Shown: piece by piece, positions 15,430-24,638 of the stretch
How the letters are laid out: each line of letters begins with the position of its first letter
How positions within the stretch are numbered: the first letter of the stretch is position 1
Assembly: GCF_001440415.1 (NCBI RefSeq)
Contig: NZ_LLYA01000203.1
Span: 186,001 to 250,000 of the forward strand
Reading direction: 5' to 3'
DNA from: Bradyrhizobium retamae
Lineage (GTDB): Bacteria; Pseudomonadota; Alphaproteobacteria; Rhizobiales; Xanthobacteraceae
Length of the DNA: 64,000 nucleotides
Program-made: the position numbers and the translations under genes
The notes under the pieces: generated by a model
Databases searched by the model: none
What the model was told of the DNA's origin: nothing
Seen by the model: the letters and a program-made list of their open reading frames with translations, nothing else

Positions 15430-17070
15430 GTGACTGCCCCCAATCCCGCTGCCGGCAAACCGCTCGATTCCGCCTCACTCGTCAACGTACCGCGGTTGAT
15501 AACGGCCTATTTTGCATCGAAACCGGATCCGTCCGATCCCACCCAACGCGTTGCGTTCGGCACCTCAGGCCATCGCGGGACATCGTTGAAGAACTCGTTC
15601 AATGAAAATCATATCCTGGCAACGACACAGGCGATCTGCGACTATCGCCGCGAGACCGGACTGACTGGTCCGCTATTCATCGGCATCGATACCCATGCGC
15701 TGGCCGAGCCGGCGCTGGCGAGCGCGGTAGAGGTGTTTGCCGCCAACGGGGTCGACATCATGATTGACGACGGCGGCGGCTATACGCCGACGCCCGTCAT
15801 CTCGCATGCAATCCTGACTTACAACAAGGGGCGAACGAGTGGACTTGCCGATGGCGTTGTCATCACGCCCTCGCACAATCCGCCAGACGATGGCGGGTAC
15901 AAATATAACCCGCCGCATGGCGGCCCGGCCGATACCGACGTAACGGCCAAGGTTGAGAAGGCTGCCAATACCTACATCGAAGCCGACATGAAGGGCGTTG
16001 CGCGGATGCCGTATGAGCGCGCCCGCAAGGCACCATCGACGCATCTGCACGACTATATCCGTCCCTATGTCGCCGATCTCGGTAATGCCGTGGATATGGC
16101 GCTGATCAAATCATCCGGCGTGAGAATCGGAATCGATCCGCTGGGCGGCGCCGCCGTTCACTACTGGCAGCCGCTGATCGAGCATTACGGGATCAACGCA
16201 ACTGTCGTAAACGACGCCGTCGACCCGACGTTTCGTTTTATGACGGCGGACTGGGATGGAAAGATCCGGATGGATTGTTCCTCTCCGTTCGCGATGGCAG
16301 GTCTGATCCAGATGCGCGACAGATTTGACGTTGCCTTCGCCAACGATACCGACGCCGATCGGCACGGCATCGTGACCCGCACCGGCGGGCTGATGAATCC
16401 GAACCATTTTCTCGCGACGGCGATCGCGTACCTGTTCGCGCATCGGCCGCAATGGAGCAGCAAGGCCGCGATCGGCAAGACCATCGTCTCCAGTTCGATC
16501 ATCGACCGTGTCGCGAAAAAGCTGAACCGAAAGCTGGTCGAAACCCCGGTCGGTTTCAAATGGTTCGTCGAAGGCCTTGGCACGGGCGGCTTCGGATTCG
16601 CGGGCGAGGAAAGCGCCGGCGCATCGTTCCTCAAGCGCGATGGCTCGGTCTGGACGACCGACAAGGACGGCATGGTGATGGGGCTGCTCGCCGCCGAAAT
16701 GCTCGGTCGCACCGGCCGCGATCCGAGCCAGCAGTTTGCGGCCCTGACCGCCGAACTCGGCGTGTCCTTCTATGAGCGGATCGACGTGCCGGCGACGCCC
16801 AAACAGAAGAGCGCGCTAAAGGCACTCGGGCCGGAGCAGCTCAACATGCACCAGCTTGCCGGTGAACCGGTCAGCGCGATTCGGACCCGGGCGCCGGGTA
16901 ACGATCAATCGTTCGGTGGCATCAAGGTGGAGTCCGAGGTGGGATGGTTCGCCGCGCGGCCATCTGGCACCGAAGATGTCTACAAGATCTATGCCGAGAG
17001 TTTTCGGGACCAGAAACACCTGAAGACGATTCAGCAGGATGCAAAGCGGGCCATCGCAAAGGCTTTCTGA
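15430..17070 (+). CDS. pgm: Phosphoglucomutase (alpha-D-glucose phosphate-specific)
   Basis: Interconverts glucose-1-phosphate and glucose-6-phosphate in the cytoplasm and so feeds glycogen, exopolysaccharide and nucleotide-sugar synthesis. The protein has 546 residues from GTG at 15430, the usual length for the bacterial enzyme. Motifs in order: AFGTSGHRG (about 38-46), the phosphoserine loop VITPSHNPPDDGG (about 143-155), metal-binding NDTDADRHG (about 303-311), the sugar-binding GEESAGASF (about 393), and the phosphate-binding ARPSGTEDVYKIY near the C-terminus. It appears to be a single-gene unit. Confidence 0.95.
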   Translation: MTAPNPAAGKPLDSASLVNVPRLITAYFASKPDPSDPTQRVAFGTSGHRGTSLKNSFNENHILATTQAICDYRRETGLTGPLFIGIDTHALAEPALASAVEVFAANGVDIMIDDGGGYTPTPVISHAILTYNKGRTSGLADGVVITPSHNPPDDGGYKYNPPHGGPADTDVTAKVEKAANTYIEADMKGVARMPYERARKAPSTHLHDYIRPYVADLGNAVDMALIKSSGVRIGIDPLGGAAVHYWQPLIEHYGINATVVNDAVDPTFRFMTADWDGKIRMDCSSPFAMAGLIQMRDRFDVAFANDTDADRHGIVTRTGGLMNPNHFLATAIAYLFAHRPQWSSKAAIGKTIVSSSIIDRVAKKLNRKLVETPVGFKWFVEGLGTGGFGFAGEESAGASFLKRDGSVWTTDKDGMVMGLLAAEMLGRTGRDPSQQFAALTAELGVSFYERIDVPATPKQKSALKALGPEQLNMHQLAGEPVSAIRTRAPGNDQSFGGIKVESEVGWFAARPSGTEDVYKIYAESFRDQKHLKTIQQDAKRAIAKAF

Positions 17071-17323
17071 CTGCGGCGCCGTGAGGCGGCTGGGACATAT
17101 CCCGTACCGCCGCCGAACGGCGGCAGAATATTGCATATTGCGGCCCAAGGCTGCACTAGTTCGGCGCAGCCTGGAACCTGGCAACTGAATTTCAGGTCAC
17201 CGTTGCGCTTGCGATCACGCTGAAATCACGAGAGCCCGCGCAATGTTAAGCTCGGGAGTTAGCTGCCAGAAAGCCGTACCGAACGGGCGGCCTATGAGCT
17301 ATCGCGAGGTACCGGGGGATGAA

Positions 17324-17650
17324 ATGAGTGCGGAATCGGTTGTCCACTATCTGAATCGCGTGCCGGAGAGCGATCCGAATGACCAAACCGAATGGCTTGT
17401 AACGGCGTTGGGACAGTATACCGGCGCGGAATTGCGCGAGCTGCTCTATGTAGCGGAGGAGCCTGGCTTCTTTGAATTAATGCGCGGGCTGTTTGCGCTG
17501 TCGGATGAAAGCCGTGCCGCCCTGCAGCATTTCCTCGAAACCGGTCACCCGTCGGCCATGAAGGCGGCGATCGACCCGAAGGGCCGGTTGACAATCGAGC
17601 ACGTCACCGAGGAGAAGCGGATAAAATTGCTTCCCAGGATCGCAAATTAG
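17324..17650 (+). CDS. Conserved-looking small cytoplasmic protein, function unknown
   Basis: Not recognised. From ATG at 17324, which has GGGGGATGA just upstream, it has 108 residues. In-frame starts at 17294 and 17243 would add 10 or 27 residues. It is acidic and mostly helical in appearance, with no signal peptide, membrane span or cysteine pairs. Segments such as EWLVTALGQYTGAELRELLYVAEEPGFFELMRGLFAL look conserved rather than random. Codon use is like that of neighbouring genes. It lies 62 bp upstream of an XRE regulator on the same strand, so the two may be linked. Confidence 0.7.
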   Translation: MSAESVVHYLNRVPESDPNDQTEWLVTALGQYTGAELRELLYVAEEPGFFELMRGLFALSDESRAALQHFLETGHPSAMKAAIDPKGRLTIEHVTEEKRIKLLPRIAN

Positions 17651-17712
17651 CGCCTGCGTCTTCCTGAGGTTGTGCTAAGGTCCCCCAGCTTTGTTAGCTG
17701 GGGAGCCTGCCG

Positions 17713-18024
17713 ATGGCGACGAGGAAGTCTGGCCCGCTCGACGCGATGGTGGGCGCCAGGATTCGCATGTTTCGCGTCGACCGCGGCATCAGCCAAACCA
17801 TGCTTGCGGAACGCATTGGCGTGACTTTTCAACAGGTGCAGAAATACGAGCGGGGCGCCGACCGGGTTGGCGCCAGCCGATTGGCGCAAATCGCTTCGGT
17901 GCTCGGCGTTTCGGTCGGTGAGTTGTTCGAATCTTCCCGGCCCGGATCTTCCGGCTTGAATTCACCGGTTCATTTGCTCGCAGAGCCGGGCGCCTTGCGC
18001 GTTCTCAAGGCCTTGCACGAATGA
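17713..18024 (+). CDS. XRE/Cro-CI family transcriptional regulator
   Basis: A 103-residue DNA-binding protein. The helix-turn-helix spans about residues 14-70: VGARIRMFRVDRGISQTMLA, RIGVTFQQVQKYERGADRVG, and LAQIASVLGVSVGELFE. This is close to the single-domain HTH proteins common in rhizobia, some of which control biofilm or quorum functions. The C-terminal tail of about 30 residues has no recognised domain. The start at 17713 is supported by GGGGAG about 10 bp upstream. The target is unknown. Confidence 0.88.
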   Translation: MATRKSGPLDAMVGARIRMFRVDRGISQTMLAERIGVTFQQVQKYERGADRVGASRLAQIASVLGVSVGELFESSRPGSSGLNSPVHLLAEPGALRVLKALHE

Positions 18025-18209
18025 TCAGCCTGCGCGTGCGACGTTGCGTCGCCAAGCTGGTTGAAGAGCATCGGCGATCGAACGGCGGGCGAAGGCCACG
18101 GTTGCGCGGCTGAGTACTGTCGATCGCGGTGATCGGCGGAGGTTTCCCTCGCGGCGATAGTCTTCCGTAAAAGGCGTGCGGCAACCTGGTGCCGCCCCGT
18201 TTCTGCCGC

Positions 18210-18286
18210 TAGAGCGTTTTTCCAGCGAAAGCCTGCCCTGGACTTGATCCGGGGTGGATACCTGTTCGCGTTAAGAAAATGTGTCA
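18210..18286. repeat. Dispersed rhizobial intergenic repeat (AGAGCGTTTTCC type)
   Basis: The block from AGAGCGTTTTTCCAGCGAAA to TTCGCGTTAAGAAAATGTGTCA has the layout of a repeat I know from many Bradyrhizobium intergenic regions (AGAGCGTTTTC..GCGAA...GGTTCGCGT.AAGAAAACGCG). It contains a small hairpin around CTGGACTTGATCCGG. Only one copy is in the window. The rest of 18025-18304 shows no gene. Confidence 0.6.
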
Positions 18287-18304
18287 TCTAGTCCGATCTC
18301 GGCT

Positions 18305-18859
18305 TCAGCCGGTAGCGCGAATCGCAAACCGCTCCGGCGGCCTGCTGCCGGGAATGAATTCGCCGATCCAGTCACGGCGCGTTGCTTCGATATGCCAGGA
18401 CATCGCCTCAGCCGAATAGGGGGCCGGATCGGGAATGTCCTTGCGGATCTCCTTGCCGTCGAGCCAGCCGCAGCTATGCGAATAGCGCGTCTTGCAGACG
18501 AGATGGACATCGCCGTGATCCTGCAGCAGCACGTATCCGTCGGCGGGAAAAAACGTGCCGGCAAGCTCGATCGCAGCAGGCAACTGGCGCACCAGCAGGA
18601 ATGTGCTGCTGGCTTGCGTCTCCGATTCGGAAACCAGCACGCCGACCAGGCTGTGGATTGGCGCGATCGCCTGCGGTGCAACCAATGCGAGAGGCTCCGT
18701 GATCGGGCCGGCTGTCGCAATCGAAAGATACTCACCCTCCGGCCCCCAACGGCAGGCGATCAGCCACTCACGGCTGCGGCTACGAATCAAGGTCGGCTTG
18801 GCGTAATCTGATCGAGCAATATCTGCTGCCATGGCTATGACGAAGGCTTTCGCGAGCAT
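18305..18859 (-). CDS. Unknown protein divergent from ycaO
   Basis: A 184-residue protein I do not recognise. ATG at 18859 has an excellent ribosome-binding site (GGAGG, 7 bp upstream), which argues that it is real. The first dozen residues are mildly hydrophobic but are not a clear signal peptide. The rest alternates short strands and loops (WLIACRWGPEGEYLSIA, TFLLVRQLPAAIELAG, GYVLLQDHGDVHLVCK), with two cysteines close together in VCKTRYSHSC. It is divergent from the YcaO gene with only 69 bp between starts, so the two may share a control region. It is not a TfuA-type partner by motif. Confidence 0.65.
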   Translation of the reverse strand: MLAKAFVIAMAADIARSDYAKPTLIRSRSREWLIACRWGPEGEYLSIATAGPITEPLALVAPQAIAPIHSLVGVLVSESETQASSTFLLVRQLPAAIELAGTFFPADGYVLLQDHGDVHLVCKTRYSHSCGWLDGKEIRKDIPDPAPYSAEAMSWHIEATRRDWIGEFIPGSRPPERFAIRATG

Positions 18860-18928
18860 AAGTTTCCTCCAGGGCGAGGGCGGACTGACCTCGCGTCCGG
18901 AGTCTGCACGTCAAGTCGTGAGGTCACC

Positions 18929-20290
18929 GTGAGCGGTACCGATAATTCGATGCAGGAATTGTTCGCGCGCGCTGCATCGTTGCTTCTTGGCAACGATGTG
19001 GACGCGGCCGGCGATCACGACGCCAGACTCATCCTTCAGGCGCTGGAATACGCCGAGGAATCCAGCAACGGGATTGATTCGCAGCTCGCCAATCGCGCTC
19101 ATTTGCTGATCGCTGCTTCCCGATTCGCGCGCGTGTTCGAACTGGGCTCGCCCGATGCGCCCGGCCTGATCAGCTTTGGCGCGCAATTCGATCCAGCGCT
19201 TGCCGATCCCTTGCATGAGGAAAGCCCGGTAGTCGGAGTTTCCGGCGTCGGTCTCACGTTGCGGGACGCATTTCAGGGCTGCATCGGCGAGGGCATCGAG
19301 TACCTCTCTCAATTGCAGACCGGAACCGACCTGTTGCTCAAACCCGGCGTCGGCGATTGGGCCGGAAAACTCGGTCCGAAGGCGCTGGAGTTGGTCGCGG
19401 CCCTTTCGGAACGTCGCATGCAACCGGAGCGAGCGCTTTCCTGGTGTCGCGCAACGCGACTGACCGACGGCGGCGAGGTGTTGCTCCCGGCGGACATCTG
19501 CCTGCGTCGGCCGCCAGCGCAACGCGAGTTCGCGCCGCCGTTCCCGCTGAGCATCGGATCGGCCGCCGGTCCGTCACGTTACGCCGCAGCGCTCCATGGC
19601 CTCTTGGAGTTGATCGAGCGCGATGCAGCTAGCCTGTGGTGGCGAGGCGGTCAGTTGCCGCGATCGATTCCGCCGCAGCATGAAGCGGGTATCGCGGCGG
19701 AAGGTTTGTTGCGGCAACTCCGGCATGGCGCAGCGGCGCCGCGCCGGACATGGCTGCTCGACATTACGACGGATATCGGCGTGCCCTGCGTCGCGGCGGT
19801 CTCCTGCCGGGCGGACGGTTCTGGCTTTGCCTTCGGCCTCGCCGCGCGGCCAGCGCTCGAGACCGCGGTCCGCTCCGCGATTCTGGAAATGTGCCAGCTT
19901 GAACTGGCCGACGCCGTCGTCGCCACCAAACGCAGCGAGCGCGGCGATGACGCGCTCAACGCACAGGATCGCATCCACCTGCAGCGCGCGGCGATCGATG
20001 CCGGTCAGTGCAGACTGCTGCAGCCCGTCGCGGAGTACGCGGCCCATCTGCTCATTCACGCAACTGAAGCGAGTGTCATATTTGGATTGATCGTACAGCG
20101 TTTGGAACGAATGGGAATCGAGACGTTCTGCCTCGATCTCACGCGCCAGCGCTTCGCCGTTCCGGTGGTCCGCGTGATTGCCCCGGGCCTGCAACTCGAG
20201 CCGTCCGAGATCGTCACGGCCAGGCTGCAGGATGCGATGGCGCGAACCGGCGGCGGCGCAACCTATACCGGGGGTGTTTCTTTGATATAG
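18929..20290 (+). CDS. YcaO-domain protein (stand-alone)
   Basis: A 453-residue YcaO-superfamily protein; members use ATP to activate peptide-backbone amides, giving azolines, thioamides or amidines. The three Glu-rich ATP/Mg motifs are visible: IGEGIEY (E121, E124), LHGLLELIERDAASLWW (E227, E230) preceded by GSAAGPSRYA, and ILEMCQLE near 325. The C-terminus ends ATYTGGVSLI and lacks the PxPxP tail typical of azoline-forming cyclodehydratases. No E1-like or TfuA partner is adjacent. GTG at 18929 is used; ATG at 18950 is an alternative. It is followed after 39 bp by a SARP-like regulator on the same strand. The substrate is unknown; the small protein at 22443-22853 is the best local candidate. 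Confidence 0.88.
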   Translation: MSGTDNSMQELFARAASLLLGNDVDAAGDHDARLILQALEYAEESSNGIDSQLANRAHLLIAASRFARVFELGSPDAPGLISFGAQFDPALADPLHEESPVVGVSGVGLTLRDAFQGCIGEGIEYLSQLQTGTDLLLKPGVGDWAGKLGPKALELVAALSERRMQPERALSWCRATRLTDGGEVLLPADICLRRPPAQREFAPPFPLSIGSAAGPSRYAAALHGLLELIERDAASLWWRGGQLPRSIPPQHEAGIAAEGLLRQLRHGAAAPRRTWLLDITTDIGVPCVAAVSCRADGSGFAFGLAARPALETAVRSAILEMCQLELADAVVATKRSERGDDALNAQDRIHLQRAAIDAGQCRLLQPVAEYAAHLLIHATEASVIFGLIVQRLERMGIETFCLDLTRQRFAVPVVRVIAPGLQLEPSEIVTARLQDAMARTGGGATYTGGVSLI

Positions 20291-20329
20291 ACTGGCGGGA
20301 ATTAACCAACCGGTTCCGGAAACCGTTGC

Positions 20330-22438
20330 ATGCCGGTCAGCGCAAACGCCATGACAGCAGACAAGGCCACGGTGGCGCCCGAAAGCGCCCCGCGCCTGTC
20401 GGTATCGCTGGTTGGGCGGCTCGGCGTGCGGTTCAACGGCCGGCCTATCGAACTGCGAACCCGCAAGGCCGGCGCGGTTCTGAGTTATCTGGCGTTGTTG
20501 GAGTCGAAGCAGGAGAGCCGCGAGCGGCTGGTCGGCCTGCTCTGGAGTCGTTCGGACGAGGAAAAGGCGCGCGCCTCGCTGCGCCAGGTCGTGCGCGAAC
20601 TGCGGTCGATGCTCGAGGAGGCCGGATATGACGGCTTCGTCGCGGAACGGCTGATGATCGGCCTCGACGTCGGACGAATCGAAGTCGACATCGAAAGCGT
20701 TATCCAACTCGCTGAAGGTGGACGCGTTCACCCGCTGCTGCTTAATACGCCGCAGCTTGACGGGCGGTTGCTCGAAGGAATGGACGATCTCGACCCGTCA
20801 TTCCGGGTTTGGGTGCTGGCCAAGCGGCAGACCATCCACGAACGGCTGATGCGAAATCTCGACGAAGGCTTGACCTCCGCAAGCGTTCCCGCCGACGCCA
20901 AAAAGAGGATCGCCGCTGCGATCGTCAATCTCGATCCGACCCATGAATATGCCTGCCGCTATCTGATGCGGGCGCATGCGGAGGAAGGCGATGTCGCCGG
21001 CGCGTTGCGCATCTACAAGGCTCTGTGGGATCTTTTGGATCGCGACTACGCCATGGAGCCGTCGTCGGCGACCGAAGAGCTCGTCGCGAACATCAAGCTC
21101 GGCATTCTGGAGCGCGCGCCCGCCGATCGGGCCGCATCGGCAGCGAATGACGAATTCGCCGTCAGGATGGTCAGGGGGGCCGCTCTCCAGCCGGTGGACC
21201 CGATGTCGCCACCGGCCAATGCGCCTACCAAGACGCGCCTGGTGTTGCGGCCCTTTGCGATGCACGGTGTCGATGAGGATCACAGCCATCTGGTGCAAGG
21301 GTTCTCCCAGCATCTCGCGGCCTGTCTTGTGCGCTTCCGGGAATGGAGCGTCGTCGATCGTCCTCCGGCGGCCCTCGTGCTTCCGGCGGGTACGGCTCCG
21401 CAATACTGCATCGAGACCACCGCCTATCAGGCGGGTGCCGAAATCAACATCGTGATGGTGCTCCGGGACGATACCAGCGGGATTTACGTCTGGAGCGAAA
21501 GCTTCCGGCTCGGCCTCGGCAACTGGTTCGAAACACAGCAGCGTATCATCCGCCGGATCGCCACCTCGCTGAACGTGCAGCTCTCGGCCGAACGGTTGAT
21601 GCGGTTGGCTGGCGAGCCCGACGTGTCGCTCGATCTGCATGACCGCTGGCTGCGCGGACAGAACCTCATTTCGAAGTTCGATCCCGAAAGCTGGCGGCGG
21701 GCAGTCGCCATCTTCCGCGATGCGATCCGCGACAATCCGGGCTTCTCGCCCTGCTACAGCAGCCTCGTGCAGATGAACAACATCGAGCATCTGGTGCATC
21801 CCGGGATATTTCGCGATCTCGAGAAGGCCAAGGCCACCCTTGAACTGGCGAAGACCGCCGTTCAACTGGACCCGGTCGATTCCAGGGCGCATCTGTGCTG
21901 CGGCTGGTCCTATGTGATGGCGCTTCGGGAAGCCGAAGCTGCGCCGCACATGGCGCTTGCCTGCGAGCTCAATGACAACGACCCGTGGACGTTGCTGTCG
22001 AGCGCTCACTATGAGGTCTTTTGCGGATCTATCGAGCAGGCCCGGCTCAGGGCCGATCAAGCGCTGACGCTCTCACCTGCGCCTTCCTATCTTGAATGGG
22101 CTTACCACAGCACTGTGCGCTTCTTCTGCGGCGACTATGAGGGAACTATCGAAGCGTGTGATCGCGCGCAAGGCATCAATAAGGTCCTGCCGGCATGGCG
22201 GGCCGCCGCACTATTTCAGCTCGGGGAACGCGCGCTGGCGCAGCAGGAAGTTCAGCGCTTTGTGAACGGCCTGCGTTCATTTTGGGTCGGATCTTCTCCT
22301 CCGACTGATGAAGCGGCGGCGCGCTGGGTCATGCAAGCACATCCCATCACCGTGAAGGAGCGATGGGAAGCCCTGCGCCAAAGTTTGCGTGGCGGAGGGC
22401 TTCCTGTCGACGGCATCGTTCACCTAGCGCGGAGCTAG
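20330..22438 (+). CDS. SARP-like activator: winged helix, BTAD and TPR domains
   Basis: A 702-residue regulator. Residues 22-95 form an OmpR-type DNA-binding domain (LSVSLVGRLGVRFNGRPIEL, LWSRSDEEKARASLRQVVREL). Residues 115-260 form the bacterial transcriptional activator domain (ALRIYKALWDLLDRDYAMEPS). About 300-430 resembles the FlgO/TolB-N-like segment seen in cyclase-type regulators (LVLRPFAMHGVDEDHSHLV). From about 440 to the end are TPR-like helices (WRRAVAIFRDAIRDNPGFSP, AVQLDPVDSRAHLC). Such proteins activate natural-product clusters by binding direct repeats. It is downstream of ycaO and convergent, 4 bp apart, with the small protein gene. A tandem 10-bp repeat upstream of the peroxidase is a candidate target. 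Confidence 0.87.
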   Translation: MPVSANAMTADKATVAPESAPRLSVSLVGRLGVRFNGRPIELRTRKAGAVLSYLALLESKQESRERLVGLLWSRSDEEKARASLRQVVRELRSMLEEAGYDGFVAERLMIGLDVGRIEVDIESVIQLAEGGRVHPLLLNTPQLDGRLLEGMDDLDPSFRVWVLAKRQTIHERLMRNLDEGLTSASVPADAKKRIAAAIVNLDPTHEYACRYLMRAHAEEGDVAGALRIYKALWDLLDRDYAMEPSSATEELVANIKLGILERAPADRAASAANDEFAVRMVRGAALQPVDPMSPPANAPTKTRLVLRPFAMHGVDEDHSHLVQGFSQHLAACLVRFREWSVVDRPPAALVLPAGTAPQYCIETTAYQAGAEINIVMVLRDDTSGIYVWSESFRLGLGNWFETQQRIIRRIATSLNVQLSAERLMRLAGEPDVSLDLHDRWLRGQNLISKFDPESWRRAVAIFRDAIRDNPGFSPCYSSLVQMNNIEHLVHPGIFRDLEKAKATLELAKTAVQLDPVDSRAHLCCGWSYVMALREAEAAPHMALACELNDNDPWTLLSSAHYEVFCGSIEQARLRADQALTLSPAPSYLEWAYHSTVRFFCGDYEGTIEACDRAQGINKVLPAWRAAALFQLGERALAQQEVQRFVNGLRSFWVGSSPPTDEAAARWVMQAHPITVKERWEALRQSLRGGGLPVDGIVHLARS

Positions 22439-22442
22439 ATCA

Positions 22443-22853
22443 TCAAGCGCAGTAGCTGATGGTGTAGTCGCCGATCCGCTCGGCGTGGACCTTGAACTTT
22501 TCAGCTTCCGGAATCATCGGATCCATCCCGTTGAACAGACGCTTGTAGAACGGCGGAAGCGGATAGGTCGCGCCCGGCTTGCTGAGCTTCTCTTCGGAAT
22601 CCGCGATCGCCACGGCGGGCGGCAAGCGCACCACGATCGTGTCTAGCTCCTGCTCGACGAACTTTACCTTCTTGAACCGATCCGGCACCGTCATGAACAC
22701 CTGCGCCCTGGCGAGTTGTTCCTTGAATTCCTCGACGGTGGTCGGTATCGGATATTCGTTGTCGTCATCAAGATAGTTCTTGCCCGTCGACCAGGTCTTT
22801 ACGAGGTTGCCCCAGCGCTCATGGTTGGTCACTTGCATTCTTTCGAGGGCCAT
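22443..22853 (-). CDS. 136-residue protein ending in TISYCA; possible modified-peptide precursor
   Basis: Not recognised with certainty. ATG at 22853 is fixed by a near-perfect ribosome-binding site, GGAGGAG, 8 bp upstream; a longer frame from 22889 lacks one. The protein is hydrophilic and mixed alpha/beta in appearance (VEEFKEQLARAQVFMTVPDRF, FVEQELDTIVVRLPP), with no signal peptide or membrane span. Its single cysteine is the penultimate residue of the C-terminal ERIGDYTISYCA. It is the second gene after the haem peroxidase, 42 bp behind it, and faces ycaO and the SARP gene. A YcaO substrate with a C-terminal core is an attractive guess. Large precursor families such as BMA_0021-type TOMM peptides should be tested, but a plain accessory protein is also possible. 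Confidence 0.72.
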   Translation of the reverse strand: MALERMQVTNHERWGNLVKTWSTGKNYLDDDNEYPIPTTVEEFKEQLARAQVFMTVPDRFKKVKFVEQELDTIVVRLPPAVAIADSEEKLSKPGATYPLPPFYKRLFNGMDPMIPEAEKFKVHAERIGDYTISYCA

Positions 22854-22895
22854 AGCTTCTACTCCTCCGGGTTGCGCGAGACGGAACAATTCCGC

Positions 22896-24638
22896 TCACA
22901 GAAATGCGGGCACGGCCTGCCGCAGCTCGGCAATTTCGGTGGTCAACTCCACCAACTGCGCCATGTTTGATATCTCTGGAATGTCCTGAAGCACGTTTGT
23001 CAGGTAAAATTCGCGGGCAACGAGATCCAGTTGATCGGCGAGCGAACCGCCGCAGGCCGATTGCGGGTCGCTTGAGAGCGCCCCGAATATCACTTCCGAT
23101 ACGATGATCGAACCGAGCAGTCCGAGTTGCAGGCCCTTCGTCTGTTGCATTGCCTCGAACAGGATGAAGAACGGCAGCGGCGGATCGTTTGAAAGGGTTT
23201 CGATGTCGTCATCAGTCAGGGCGCCGTATGCCCGCCCGGCGGACAGCCATTCGCGAAGCTCATTGACGCGGTAGTCGCGATCCTCCAGCAGGCGCGACAT
23301 CGCGATGAAATTCGGTCCGCGATTCCCAACCGCTGCAATCAGGGAGTCAACAGACCACATGCCCGCCAGCCCGGCGCCGAGCAGGTCCCGATAGAGCAGG
23401 CCGACCCGCTCCGTCTCGTCGAACGCCGGAAAGATCTGGTCATTGCCGAGCCCATCGCTGAGATGGGGTCCGATGCGGCGGCTGAAATTCGGCGTCGAAC
23501 CGTTGATCTCGAAAAAGCGCGACCATTGCACCATCCACGTCTCGTCGAGCGGCATGTTGGCCGGGTCATTTACCGAGCTCTTTTCGAGCGTGTTGTTGAG
23601 GTCGTGGAGGGAGAGGTCGTTGATCTGGTACTCGGGTCGCACCATGGCGTGGCCGAAACGGAATGCGCCATGCGAGAACTCCAGCGGTATTTCCCAATTG
23701 CCGATCGCGGCTTTCCTTGCGAGATCGGTGCGGTCGATGAACTGCGGGGCCGGACCGCAGTAGCTCGCGTAGATCGCCGGATGAATCACCCGTCGCATCA
23801 GGTCGTTGCGGATGATGTTGTGATAGATCGCCGTCAATGCGCCGCGGGCGCACAGGAAGCGCTTGTAGGCGGCGCCGAACTGGCCGTTTGGCCCCGCATT
23901 GCCTTCGCGGCGGCGAATGATATCGACGAGCCCATTGTGCAGCAGCGCAAACAGCGCGGTGAGCTGGGACATCACGGCGTGATCGTCATTGCGTGGATCG
24001 GCAACCAGCGCTTCGGTGAGGGCAACGCGGACACCCGCAATGCTGCGATCGATGCCCGTCACGTTCTCGGCGGGGGTGCGTGCAATATCGCGAAATGGGC
24101 AGCCGCTCGCCGACTGCTTTTCCTTCCAGCGCATTCGCCCGAGCCGCAGCTTGGTGCGCCGGTCGTCGCTCGGTGCGTCCAGCGCATAGATGTGCGGCGA
24201 TCCGACCGGGCCGCTGCCATACAGCGTCTCCAGCCGAAGCGGCGTGCGGCGGGCGTTTGTGGTGCCTCGGCCAAGCCCGCCCGCCACCGAAAGCGGAATC
24301 GCCGAGTGAACCAGATCATGCGCAATGAACTGCAGCAGATAGGTATAGCCCGAGGGGATGGAGGGATTTTCCCAATGTTCCAACGATCGAACCTGATGTG
24401 ACGGCCATTTTATGGCGGCATCCATTCGCCGTGACAGGCGATGCATCAATCCGCGAAGCTTTGCATGGTGTGACGGCGACTCAAGCGGATCGATACCGAA
24501 GGCGCGGAAGCGCTGCGACGGAGCGGGCGTGCCGAAGAAATGACGAAAGCCGGGAGTCGTTGCCGACGAAATAGAGTCGCGCGTATCGAGTTCTGAAGCT
24601 CGGAACGAGGAGGCGTCGGCGACCTTCTGCGCAACCAT
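22896..24638 (-). CDS. Animal-type haem peroxidase family protein
   Basis: A 580-residue member of the peroxidase-cyclooxygenase superfamily. The distal haem site is seen as GYTYLLQFIAHDLVHS (H107, D108). The helix with DPRNDDHAVMSQLTALFALLHN (about 222-243) and the proximal histidine in AFRFGHAMV (about 330) follow in the usual order. No export signal is evident, so a cytoplasmic or unconventional location is likely. It is transcribed with the 136-residue protein behind it. Peroxidases of this group oxidise small molecules, halides or tyrosine side chains, so modification of a peptide or a small product is possible. A tandem repeat 80 bp upstream may be a regulator site. Confidence 0.88.
   Translation of the reverse strand: MVAQKVADASSFRASELDTRDSISSATTPGFRHFFGTPAPSQRFRAFGIDPLESPSHHAKLRGLMHRLSRRMDAAIKWPSHQVRSLEHWENPSIPSGYTYLLQFIAHDLVHSAIPLSVAGGLGRGTTNARRTPLRLETLYGSGPVGSPHIYALDAPSDDRRTKLRLGRMRWKEKQSASGCPFRDIARTPAENVTGIDRSIAGVRVALTEALVADPRNDDHAVMSQLTALFALLHNGLVDIIRRREGNAGPNGQFGAAYKRFLCARGALTAIYHNIIRNDLMRRVIHPAIYASYCGPAPQFIDRTDLARKAAIGNWEIPLEFSHGAFRFGHAMVRPEYQINDLSLHDLNNTLEKSSVNDPANMPLDETWMVQWSRFFEINGSTPNFSRRIGPHLSDGLGNDQIFPAFDETERVGLLYRDLLGAGLAGMWSVDSLIAAVGNRGPNFIAMSRLLEDRDYRVNELREWLSAGRAYGALTDDDIETLSNDPPLPFFILFEAMQQTKGLQLGLLGSIIVSEVIFGALSSDPQSACGGSLADQLDLVAREFYLTNVLQDIPEISNMAQLVELTTEIAELRQAVPAFL

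Noticed and set aside
18929-20290. YcaO as an azoline cyclodehydratase with a fused partner
   Set aside because: No E1-like/ocin-ThiF domain is fused or adjacent and the PxPxP tail is absent, so the exact chemistry is left open.
20798-22060. 420-codon minus-strand frame inside the SARP gene
   Set aside because: Antisense shadow; the plus-strand BTAD/TPR protein has clear domains.
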